Below, piece after piece: positions 12,789 to 23,069 of a stretch of 64,000 nt of DNA. Origin of the DNA: Macrophomina tecta (lineage: Eukaryota > Ascomycota > Dothideomycetes > Botryosphaeriales > Botryosphaeriaceae). Each line of letters begins with the position of its first letter. The stretch's first letter is position 1. The notes under the pieces were generated by a model that was not told where the DNA came from, did no database searches, and saw nothing but the letters and a program-made list of their open reading frames with translations. The position numbers and the translations under genes are program-made. The stretch lies in assembly GCA_024180945.1 (NCBI GenBank), contig JAKSGN010000003.1, forward strand, positions 1,054,001 through 1,118,000, read 5' to 3'.

Positions 12789-13578
12789 TTAGTGGAAGTA
12801 GCCGCGGTCATCGTGTGGAGGTGGAGGATATGGTGGATGCTGGATTATCGGCGGAGTGGGCGCCACTGGAGGACCGCCACGATGTCTGCCCATTGGGGCC
12901 ATGTGACCTCCAGGTTCCCTCCGTCGGCCAGCAGGCCATTCCCCAGGCATTTCAGGTGGGGGTGGTGCTTCGCCTCGAATCCTGGCTTTTTTCAAGCCTT
13001 TCCCCCTACGACCACCCTCAAAACCCTGATCGGCGTACCCGGCTGCAGCAAAAGGCGGACGTGCAACGCTCGGATCCCTCTCGCTGGGCAAGTGTAGGTC
13101 GACCAAACCGTAGAAATAATCGAGGACTTCCGGGTAGCGCAGGACGGAAGCGCGCCAGTCAGCATCCACACCGCGCTTCAATTCGGCGTGAGCTTCGGCA
13201 ATTTGGGCCTGTAGCTGATGTAGAGCTGTGGGGTGCAGAGGCGGCTGACCGCCGTACTGAACGTATATGGAGTAAAAGGGAAGCGAGGACAGGTAGGCGG
13301 TATGGGCGATACGGCGAGCAGAGCTCAGGCGCTCGAACAACTGGAGGATGTGGGCACGGGCATGGCCTATAACCCAGTCTCTGAGCTCGAGTCAGCAGCG
13401 CGTCGGGATAGTGATCGACCAGAAAGGCAGACCTGATTTCATGTAGGCGGGAATCCATAGCACGAGCTTCGGCCTGCTTGACGGCCAGCTCAAGGCGTTC
13501 AGCCTCGCAAGGACATTCCTGACCGCGCGGGGCTGGATTGCCGCAGATGGCGCAGCTGGGCGTGGCGTCTGAGTCCAT
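12789..13578 (-). CDS. Conserved hypothetical protein with N-terminal Cys motif
   Basis: I do not know a function. Two exons, 13578-13433 and 13380-12789, are joined by a 52-base intron in frame and give 245 residues. The N-terminus has a compact CAICGNPAP...CPCE pattern (CX2C then CXC) that could bind one zinc ion (inference). A charged helical stretch follows, with a likely coiled coil around residues 25-60. Then comes an ordered region with an ADWRASVLRYPEVLDYFY-like core at roughly residues 110-130. The last 80 or so residues are Pro/Gly/Arg-rich and probably disordered, ending in PPPPHDDRGYFH. There is no signal peptide or membrane segment. The ordered middle looks conserved and family-like, not random. 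Confidence 0.75.
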
Positions 13579-15294
13579 GATGAACATGCAGGAGCGAGCG
13601 GTGCTGCGAGAGAAGGCGGCGGTCAAGAGCAGCACGCAGACGAGCACTGAGAAGCCACGGCCGGCATGTTTTACAAGGCCGCGCCGTAGCGGAGGCCAGG
13701 AGGCGGCGGAAGGCGGCGATGGAATGAGGCGGGCTGGGGGATATGGGCAGGCGTCTGATTCGTGAGCGTGGGGAGGTGTGTTGTTCGAGCAGCTGCCGGT
13801 GCGTGATCGCCCGCCGCGCCGCCCCGAGACAGCGCACGCCTGCACCATCATGCGGCTCCATCCCCACCAGACCGACGCCCTGCCTTCACTCGTCTGTCCT
13901 GAATACCTTTGTCCCAGTCAGTCGACCGTTCGCGCTCACGACCCCGACAGCGATCCTGCAGCTTCCCGAGACCTGCTTGTCTTGCGTGCATACCGCTCCT
14001 GGGCCCCATTGCGCTAGGCGGAGGCTATTGCAGCACACTGTCCTTCTGCTGGACTTCCCGAACAAGCCTCTTCAACAGCCTGCAGAGCTATGGTGATGCT
14101 GCCCGTCCGCACAAGATTTACGGCTTGGAATCTAGGGTCTAGCCTCGTCAGCGGGTCAAATGGCAGCTTTCAGCCCGATCGCTGGTCCGGATGAACACGG
14201 TTTACCGAACGTTTGTCCTCTTTTCATCCCGCTTTCGTGCCCGAGGAAAGGTGGATTTGATTGCAATGTACTTGTGAATCTGCGACTTGGGTGAGAGAGA
14301 ACTTACGAGTGCAGGCTTTCGATACGGGTGTATTTCGGGAGGGATGAAGATCCACAATCACTTGCTCGTCTGGTGTTTGGGCGGGGGCCTAACGCAACCC
14401 ATCACCTTTTGACGTCTGCATCAGCAACTGGTCGATTGTCTTGGCTCTGATCAAGACGTCACGCACATACGATTCGTGTTTCCCTAGAAGCCGAAACGCC
14501 CCGCGTGCCGTGAGAAGTATGTACTTAGTTTGTCATCAATTCGTTGCTCAGTCCGGAATGCATTCGATATCCAGACGCACGCGTGAAAGGGTGCACCCAA
14601 TTGCAGCGATCAAAGATTAGCCGGAAGGCGTGGTAGAACGACTGGGGCTGGTGCAGTTGGGGAGTGATTGGTCGGAACAATAATGTATTGCGGAACCTGG
14701 GCACAGAGGGGTGCATGAGTGGGGACGGTGCTGTAGCTGGGGACAGGCAGTGCTCCGGCCACCGGCAGGTGTGGAGAAGGCGCATGACGATGGCAGACGG
14801 CTATCGACCACAGCGGCCGCAGCCCGCGCCAAGACAGCGACAAGTACCCAGCTTGGGCTGGCAAAGGGAGGATGGAGCAAGCACCGAAGGTGCAGGTCGG
14901 TGAGCAGGTGGCCGGCGGGCAGCGCATGGCCGTGGTTGGGTTGGGTTGGGGAGTGGATTGAGACCCTGGAAAGCTTAAACGGCCACACCTCTTGCGTCAC
15001 AGCGTGGCTAGTGCAAAAATGTGGAAAATACCTCTCTATTGAAAGCCGCCGCCGTCAACGGGCGGGGCTCCTCTGTCCTCTCCTCTGTTCTCTCCGCCTC
15101 CAGCACTCAACACCTTGCGCTGCCATCCCACGCCGCTCCCGCCGCGCTCCCGACTTGCTGTCCGCCTAGCTGCACCCCGCCGTGAGCCGCCCGCGGACGC
15201 CTGAAAAGCCTCCCAATGCCACCGCACGGCCCGCAGATGCCAAGTTGATTTCCACCGCGACATCCGCTCCCACACAATCCACACTTCCTGCACC
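13579..15294. other. Divergent intergenic region
   Basis: About 1.7 kb separating the start of the conserved unknown (minus strand) from the histidine-phosphatase gene (plus strand). It must contain both promoters. Several open frames exist in this GC-rich DNA, but none has recognisable motifs or coherent splice sites. Confidence 0.5.
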
Positions 15295-17380
15295 ATGCCC
15301 CGCGCTCCTTCCGTCGTGATCATTGCCAGGCGAGTCTGTTCGGTCCGCTGCTTGCACTCAACCCCAGCTAACCCGCCCCAGGCACGGCGCCCGCCTTGAT
15401 GCCGCCGACAAGACCTGGCATCTTACGTCTCCCACGCCCTACGATCCTCCTCTTACCTACGGCGGATGGACACAGTCGCGCGCTCTCGGTACTCGCATAG
15501 CGAGTCTGCTGCATGCTCGTGAGGAGGGTGAAGACATTCCATCTTCCGGACCGCACAGCAGGAGCAACAGCCTGGACGCCGGCCTCGACCAGCACGCTTC
15601 CCCCAGCCCTGATGGACGCAAGAAGCGTAAACACAAGGTCATAATCCACAGCTCGCCCTTTCTCCGTTGCGTACAGACTTCTGTTGCCATTAGCGCTGGT
15701 ATCGCTCAATATCATGGCACACCGCCAGCCTCGCGTTCCCGCAGCAATTCTCCGCGCCGTCGTGCTTCCCTGCATTCCACTACCCTCAACGGCCGCGGTT
15801 CTGAGCGCTCGCCTGGTCCCAAGGCTATTCCCGAGCCAGAAGATGACCCCACACGCAATGTCCTGAGCAAAGCATTCAAGAAGAGAGGCATTGAGAAGAC
15901 GACGTTGCGCGTCGATGCTTTCCTCGGTGAATGGCTGTCGCCGGACTACTTCGACCTTATTACGCCGCCTCCAAACTCCACCATGATGGTCGCCAGTGCG
16001 AAGGCTGATCTTCTCCGCCGTGGAGAATACATTGACACCCGCCCTAACTCTTCGCAGGGTGTTGGCAACTTCCCCGGCGGTTGGGGTTCCGATAGATCTG
16101 CTGGCGCTGCCAATAGCTTCAGCGCCAACAGTGGCTCGCTCTCAGGTCTAGGCAGTCTGGCTCAAGCCCTGCCCTTGCGTGATCGAGCCAGTAGCCAGGG
16201 AAGTGCGTCAAGCGCTGCCAGCAGGGCAAGTCGCAAGCGTGAAACGGCCATTCCCACCAGTACGAAGTCCGAAGCAGGCGTTTACCGAGCTCCGGTCCCA
16301 ACCTACGCTGTCTCTCCAGCCGAGCCCATTCCCCGTGGCTACGTTGCCCATGCTCGCGATGCCTGCGTCGATGTCGATTACCAATGGGACAGCATGCGTG
16401 AGCCGCAAGAATGGGGCGATGGTGGCGTCTATGGCGAGGAGTGGAGCGCCATGCACAAGCGCTTTCGACGTGGCCTGAACAGAATGATCTCCTGGTACAA
16501 GGAACACGGGCCGGCGGGCCATCCTGATGAGGCCGTCGTCGACACGGCTGAGGATGAAGAAGAAGAGGAGCTGGTCTTGGTTTTGGTTACTCATGGAGCG
16601 GGCTGTAACGCATTGATCGGCGCTCTGACGAGCCAGCCCGTCCTACTTGATGTCGGCATGGCGTCGTTGACCATGGCAGCCAGGAAAGATGAACCGACTC
16701 CGAAGTCTCCGGGTATTACGAGCCGCACGCCTTCCCCCATGAACGAACGGCGAAGATCTGGCCTTGAGAACGCGTTAGCAGAGCAATACGAAGTGGTCAT
16801 CGTCGCATCCACAGAGCATCTGCGCGTTGGGGCTGACCCTGCTAGACCCGGACTCCTGGCAGACGGAGCGCTCGATCAGATGAGCGATTTCAGACGACGC
16901 TATGGGGCACACGCTGCAGCTGGAAGCCCTATTGACAATGCGGGAGAACCTTCTGGGCGAAGGACCAGCAGCTCATTGGGCAGTATGAGGCGGAGTACCA
17001 CCATCCACGCCCTAACGAGAAGTTACACCCCAAGTCCTGGACGCCATACCCCCAGCAGTCCCAGCCTTGGACCATCGACTGGGTTGTGGAGTAAGCCGAG
17101 CCCCAAGGAAGAGGTGACGTCTGAGACGACTGATGGCCCAAGTGCCGACTTTTTGTTGAACTTTGAGACAGAGAAGGACGGAGCAAAGGAGAAGGAGAAG
17201 GAAAATGAAAAGGAAGCTGCGGAGAAGGAAGAAGCCGAGGACAACATTGCACCTCTTCCTCCGAACATTGGAAGGTCAATGAGCCAGCACGGACTCTGGG
17301 GCTCTGCACCTTCTGGAGCACGAACAGAGAGGGAAAGAGGGCCGAAAAGGCGCTGGACCGTCAGCGAACGGGATGCATGA
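15295..17380 (+). CDS. Histidine phosphatase (phosphoglycerate mutase-like) protein
   Basis: A phosphohistidine-mechanism phosphatase of the phosphoglycerate mutase superfamily, 677 residues long. Exon 1 (15295-15329) encodes only MPRAPSVVIIA plus part of an Arg codon. Exon 2 is 15382-17380. The intron appears to use GC-AG ends and splits the catalytic RHG motif (Arg12-His13-Gly14). Further core motifs are HSSPFLRCVQT near residue 105 and the late THGAGCNALIGAL, which carries the second His. Large low-complexity insertions between the motifs and a Glu/Lys-rich C-terminal region make the protein about three times the size of a minimal phosphatase. No signal peptide is visible. A signalling or protein/lipid phosphatase role is more likely than glycolysis, but the substrate is unknown. 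Confidence 0.88.
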
Positions 17381-17868
17381 AGCACGAAAAGGAGTCGGAG
17401 AGTATTGTAATATTATGGACTGGGAGGGACTATCCTAATAGAGCGTTGGCGTTTGGACAATTCTCCCGTTCAAGCATCTTGGGGATGCCAGGAAAGGTTG
17501 CATAATGCATTATAGCATCGATAGATGTTTCGGCAGTCTTTTTTGTTTTCTTTTTTATACATCTTCTGCACAAACCTCACGACTTTGATACCCTCGCAAA
17601 GAGCACTTCAAACAATACCCGTGCAGTATGCGCCTGTTAAGCAAGGGGACATGGGCGTGGGCAGAGGCGGAAGACTCGTTCTTGGCATTCCACAAAAATA
17701 TCACGTGAACGCGCTCGGTGATCGGCTTAGCAATCCGAGGCAACGCAGCGCGACCTTCCGCTGACGCAACGGAAGCTCAGACAGGAGCTTGCCAGCAGAA
17801 ACCCTCCCGACCCTCTCCCTAAATTCCATGGCATAGAATCTCTCCCTTACGTTCTCTAGCTCGACAAC
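17381..17868. other. Tandem spacer before GPI8
   Basis: About 490 bases between two genes on the same strand. It holds the 3' end of the phosphatase gene and the promoter of GPI8. No further gene was seen. Confidence 0.5.
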
Positions 17869-19109
17869 ATGCGTCCGTTTGGCAGCGCATCGCTCTTCAT
17901 CGGCGTGTGCCTTTTGGCCGCACTTAGTTGGGCGGAACATACCTCCAACTGGGCCGTCCTCGTCTCGACGTCGCGTTTCTGGTTCAACTACCGCCACCTT
18001 GCCAATGTGCTCTCCGTATACCGTACCGTCAAGCGTCTCGGCATCCCGGACTCGCAGATTATCCTGATGCTTCCGGACGATATGGCCTGCAACCCGCGCA
18101 ACGCCTTCCCGGGCACTGTTTACAACAATGCAGACCGCGCCTTGGATCTCTATGGTGATAACATTGAGGTGGATTACCGCGGATATGAGGTTACAGTGGA
18201 GAATTTCATACGTCTCATGACAGATCGCGTGGGAGAGGACATGCCGCGCAGCAAGCGCCTGTTGACCGACGACCGGAGCAACATTTTGGTTTACATGACC
18301 GGTCACGGTGGCAACGAGTTCCTTAAATTCCAAGATGCAGAGGAAATCAGCGCGTTTGATCTTGCAGACGCCTTTGAGCAGATGTGGGAGAAGAAACGGT
18401 AGGCCATCGCCGCATGAATCGCGACGCCATGAGGTGAAGCTGACACGCGCGTCTGTCCAGTTACCACGAAATGTTATTCATGATTGACACATGCCAAGCC
18501 AACACGATGTACAGCAAGTTCTACTCACCCAACATCATCGCTACTGGCTCCTCCGAGATCGACCAATCCTCCTACTCGCACCATGCAGACAATGATGTCG
18601 GTGTCGCCGTCATTGATCGCTATACATACTATAACCTGGAATTCTTGGAGACGCAGGTCAAGGACCCTTCGTCCAAGCTGACGCTGGGCGATCTTTTTGA
18701 CAGCTACGATGAGGCAAAGATTCACAGCCATCCTGGTGTAAGATATGATCTGTTCGAAGGTGGAGAGAAGGCAGCCCGGGAGAGACTGGTCATGGACTTT
18801 TTTGGCAACGTCCAAAATGTAGAAGTCGATAGTGTGGGGCGCAATGAGTCAAAGCTTCAGGAAGAGCTGGAGTATCTGAGCCGGTTGATCGAGGCCGCCA
18901 AGCTGAAGGCCAACGAAAGCGAGACGGCCGCAGCATATGGTGCAGGCATCGACAAGCAGGAGGCGTCCGTCGAACCAAAAAATGCAAAGAGATTCGAAGG
19001 GGCGGCCAAGGTTCAACGAGACGATGGGTGGGGCAAGCAGCTTATCGGTCTTTCTGCCGTTGCTGGCATCACTGGTTTGTGGGCCGTTGGAACCTGGCTG
19101 GAGTCCTAG
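17869..19109 (+). CDS. GPI8: GPI-anchor transamidase catalytic subunit
   Basis: The caspase-like cysteine protease (peptidase C13) of the ER transamidase complex. It cleaves the C-terminal GPI signal of precursor proteins and attaches the lipid anchor. Two exons, 17869-18398 and 18461-19109, give 392 residues. The N-terminal signal peptide covers about residues 1-22. The catalytic dyad is His146 in TGHGGNEF and Cys188 in DTCQANTMY. Their spacing of 42 residues equals that in yeast and human enzymes, as I recall those. Other landmarks are [17 protein letters not shown] and the [16 protein letters not shown] stretch. A C-terminal hydrophobic helix ([20 protein letters not shown]) fits the single membrane anchor. 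This is an essential housekeeping gene. Confidence 0.96.
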
Positions 19110-20429
19110 ACAAAAGTCGGGGCCCCTTTTCCTTCTCTTTCTTTTGAATTCATATTTTGCTTGACATTCTCACCGCATGTGTGAAGTTTACTGCGCTATC
19201 ACGAGGGTCCGCAGAATACTGAGGCTGGTTAAGTGGTCATGATTGGTGGAGAAGACGGAGCTGGAACACGGCCTGTTGCGGAATTCTGGCCGGCCAGATC
19301 CTGGCCCTCGCCTAGCTGGTGGTGAAATGGTTTAGCGGCGGACGTATCCGACAGGTGGAACAGCTATAGAAAGACCATTTATGAGTCTTGCCAAGTGGTG
19401 GCTAGCACTAACCTTGCAGGTCATCAGGCATGATCGTCTGAGGAAGAGACTTGGCTTCATGGGAGTATGAGGAGGATCTGCAGAGAGGAAGGAAACATTG
19501 ATGCACTGGGAAGAGATGGCAAGATGGAAGATCGCGGAGCTCGAGCCTCAAAAATTTACAATTGGCGCACGGCACATCTGTTTTCCCTTGCGACAAACGG
19601 GACGGTATACGGTGCGAAAGACGTTGAATCGACGACGAATACACGTGAGAATCGGCGTGGAGCGGTTCCGGCAACGGCTAGTCTCCATGGTGTCAGGGAG
19701 ATGTGGAGCACAAGGGGGGGGACAGAAACGTTTGTCCTCGGGCCGGATCAAGAGCAGCGGGTGTGGCGATGCAGCGGGGGAGGTGAATGGAGACTGGATG
19801 GGTTTCGTGTGGCAGTGCCGGATTGGGAATGGAAGAGGTGTTTCGGCGAGCAAGCGCCTCATTGCGGTCTCACAAGCTTCATGGGACACCGCCAAGCTCT
19901 GGCTAAGCGTTAGCCGGGGCAGCAATGAGGCAATGCCAAGAGCTGCCTGGCTTGCTCTGTTGCGCTGCAGCTGCGTTTTTGCTCGGTTTACACACACCCG
20001 CTCGCCTTCTGATTCGCCGTGCTGCGCCCGCCGACAGCCCTGCCGAAACCGCCTCCAGGTATCAGTCCTGTCGTACCCTCAGGTCCGCCAGAAATGGTAC
20101 GACAGTTGAGTGCTGCCGGAGCTCGACTACGTCCGTACTCGAACGTGGCAGACATGTTGCTACCCGTTCTACAGAGCGTGCCGTTTGCCGGCTTGGGTCT
20201 CCTCAACAAGAATATAAATGTCGACCCGAATGCCTCAGTATGTCCATCATCAGCTCGATCATCAACCACCTCCTCACATCCTCAGCAGCCTCTCAGGAAG
20301 CCTTTGAAAGGTCTTCTCTACTCCTTCCCCCTCCATTAATTGGTAAACGCAGTACCTGCCGGCAGGACCACCTAATTTCTCTTTCAACTTTTTGTCTTCT
20401 AATCCATAATACCCCAACCTACCATCACA
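19110..20429. other. Intergenic region upstream of the Egh16-like gene
   Basis: About 1.3 kb on the 5' side of the secreted-protein gene. Two overlapping frames of about 150-200 codons (19467-20109) have no motif and an Arg/Trp-rich composition typical of chance frames. A frame near 20095-20240 reads smoothly for some 45 codons and is followed by a GTATGT donor-like site, but nothing confirms it as an exon. Confidence 0.45.
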
Positions 20430-21661
20430 ATGCACTTCTCCACTGCCTTCGCCGCAAGCCTCTGCGCTTTCAGCCCCCTGGTGGCCGGTCACGCTGCCAT
20501 CATCCGCGCTCAGGGTGATGCTGGTGGAAACGGTTCCGCCATCGGAAGTATGTGTCCACTCCGCCCACCATTCACAAACCGCCTCGTCTAATCACCAACA
20601 GTTGTCGGCAGCACTCCTCGCGATGGCACTGGCCGTAACCCCTTCCAGATGGACTCTACCCGCTTCCGCGGTGATGGCGCTGACGCATGTGGAGAGACCG
20701 TCGGCGCCGGCACCAACGACCTCGAGTCCGGCACTTCGCAGGTCCTCGCAGTCAGCGGTGGCACCCTGCCCCAGGTCAAGGCCGGCGGCCAGCTGATGAT
20801 GACCCTCCACCAGGTCAACTCGGACGGCGCCGGCCCGTACACCTGCATGATGGACTCGACGGGCACCGGCACGCAGTGGACCCAGATCAACGTCGCCCAG
20901 AACGTCCCCGGTAACCGCAGGGGTCGTAACAAGGATGGCGAGATCACCGACTTCGTGAGTGACCGTCCTCCCTGCTTTTCTTTTATCTGCCAAATGTTCC
21001 ACCGTACTAACACGTGGTGTAGCAACTCGTCGCCGACATGCCCGCTGCTATGTCTTGCACCGGCACCGTCGCTGGCCAGAGCAACGTCTGCGTCGTCCGC
21101 TGCCAGAACCCCGCTCGTGCCGGTCCTTTCGGTGGATGTGTCCCCGTTCAGCAGGCTGGAGCTGCTGGCGCTGCTGGCGCGGCCGGTGCCGCTGGAGCTG
21201 CTGGAGGCGCTGACGCTGCTACTCCGGCCGCCGCTGGAGCCGCTACTCCTGCTGCTGCTGCCGGTGCCACTCCAGCTGCAGCCGCTGGTGCTGGAACTGC
21301 TGCTGAGGGAGCCGGAACTGCTGCCGAAGGAGCTGGAACTGCCGCTGGCGCTGGAACGGCTGCTGAAGGAGCTGGTACTGCCGCTGGAGCCGCAGCTGCT
21401 GGCACGGGCGCTACGGGTGCTACAGGTGCTAATGGCGAGTCTGCGGCAGGCGCTGCTGACTCCGCCGCTGCCGATGCTGCTGACGCCGAGAACGATGCTG
21501 AGGATGCCGGCAAGAAGATCAGGAGGAGGAACAAGACCCCCGAGGGCCAAGCCGACTCTGCGGCTGCCGACGCCGCCGACGCTGAGAACGAGGCCGAGGA
21601 TGAGGCCGAGCGCCAGGCGGAGAAGATGAAGCGCCGCGTCAAGTTCGACTTCTCCGCTTAA
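20430..21661 (+). CDS. Egh16-like secreted protein with Ala-rich tail
   Basis: A secreted protein of the Egh16/MAS family. Members are expressed in infection structures of some plant-associated fungi, but their biochemical role is unknown. Three exons, 20430-20547, 20602-20954 and 21023-21661, encode 369 residues. A signal peptide of about 20 residues is followed by HAAII at the predicted mature start, typical of the family. The conserved domain (about residues 23-200) has many Gly/Asp and several Cys, for example DACGET, YTCMMD, AMSCTG and VVRCQNP. From about residue 215 the protein becomes an Ala/Gly/Thr low-complexity region. Two similar acidic units near the end share a [12 protein letters not shown] core, and each is followed by a basic stretch ([17 protein letters not shown]) that could be a Kex2-type site (inference). 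There are no membrane segments. Confidence 0.9.
21155..21455 (+). repeat. Ala/Gly/Thr-encoding tandem repeat tract in the Egh16-like gene
   Basis: Imperfect short units built from GCTGGAGC- and GGAACTGC-like words repeat across about 300 bases inside exon 3, encoding runs such as GAAGAAGAAG and AEGAGTAAG. The antisense frame is also open here because the units lack stop codons, which explains long shadow frames on the minus strand. Such tracts usually vary in length between strains. Confidence 0.8.
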
Positions 21662-23069
21662 GTGGGGAGAAAACCGAACTTCAACAATATAACGCGTAGC
21701 GTTCTCGAGGGGAGAATTTGCCAGTCTGCTATTGGCACGCATTGGAGATTTGCTTGCGAGCAAGCATCTATATGATTGGGAGAGGTTGTACGAGAATGGT
21801 CAGGTCATTAGTTTAGCTACGACCCGTTATGGCAATTGATACCACTTGCTAGACATGATGCTTTGCCTTTCGGTTGATTAGTGAAATACAAGTCATGTAA
21901 ACAATCTAGCATCCTTTGAAAAACGTCGGACTAGAGTTAAGCTACTCCTCGCTTAGCATCTGGGGTGATGGTGATGAAACTGCTCAGCCTCTAAGGGGCG
22001 AAACACTGCCCGTCACATGCTTCATTGGTAAAACGCATATCGATCCTAGCCTTTCCTTTCAAGGTTGTTCCCTTGACATAGACATGTTTCTTTTGGGTTA
22101 GTCTTGGCTTTTGCTGATCCTACTTAGCAATACGTTTAGTCACACACTATTCTATGATGAAGTGTCATCTAATGGCCGGAAGGTGCTCTCCGTGAGTCAT
22201 CAACACCGGTAATACTTGTTTTTCCGAAGAATTCCACATCAGGTGAATGCAGTATCATTGTTGGCCAGAATATGTGCTCTTCGTTTGTCCTGCGCTAGGT
22301 ATATTCGCTTGTGCGCCCCGGAACATGGACTGTAGGAGGTCTGCAAGGTCCTCCTGCTGTCGAGAAAGACTTAAGCCGATGCTGGCACTGAAGTTTCGGA
22401 ACCTAATACAGCCGAATTACAGGGTGCGAAACCTCGCAGAACAGAAGACTGGTGCCGTAGCGGATGAAGTTTCGGGCCATGTGACCTCATCCAAATTGGG
22501 CGAACTGTGCGGGATTGGTCGGCATCTTGTTTGATAATCACTCTAAGAAGCCCCGCAACCAGAGCTAGTCCGAAAAAGTCTGCCTTCCATTATGAGAAGA
22601 TACGTTTCGCCGTAGACCAAGTCTCTAGATGCCTCGTATTGCAAGTTAATGACAAGAGGTACATAGTGCTTCACACTGGAACAGTCTTGAGAAAGTTGCA
22701 ACGGTAATCGCAAACATGGATGGTGCGCCGAAGTTTACACACCCATAACATGCGGAATGATTGGGCATTTAATCATTTCACAAGGCTGAACACAAGTGCG
22801 GAAGTTTGAAGCAGTCGCCCTGATGCAAATACCATTAATTTTGTCAGACATTTGCTTCCGGAAGACTGCTTCAACTGCACCTCAGTTGCCGATATCATGT
22901 TTGTGTTGTCACAGGAGCATATCTGAAGGCCTAATGTATTCGCAGGGCAGGATTACAGGTGCGGCCTCCCCCAAATCCTTCACGATCAGTTACGTCCGAA
23001 CGATTGTGGCATTGGTCCTCGTCTGAACATCACATGCCGACTTTTTTCCCAACACAGGACTACCAATAA
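21662..23069. other. Convergent intergenic region, lower GC
   Basis: About 1.4 kb between the ends of the Egh16-like gene and the GH95 gene. GC content is visibly lower than in the flanking coding regions. No frame longer than about 95 codons was found, and none has a recognisable motif. Confidence 0.5.

Noticed and set aside
11461..13578. A metabolic cluster linking the aldolase-like gene, hydratase, oxidase and adenylation-fusion genes
   Set aside because: The genes are many kilobases apart, on mixed strands, with housekeeping genes between them. No shared regulatory motif was seen.
19467..20109. Two overlapping + strand frames of about 150 and 203 codons
   Set aside because: No recognisable motif, no signal peptide, and Arg/Trp/Cys-rich composition. 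They are not linked by sensible splice sites.
20095..20240. Possible short exon ending in a GTATGT donor-like site upstream of the Egh16-like gene
   Set aside because: It reads well for only about 45 codons, and I found no partner exon that makes a coherent protein. It more likely belongs to the upstream flank.
20588..21763. 391-codon minus-strand frame over the Egh16-like gene
   Set aside because: Ser-rich antisense reading of the Ala/Gly repeat tract, which lacks stops on both strands.
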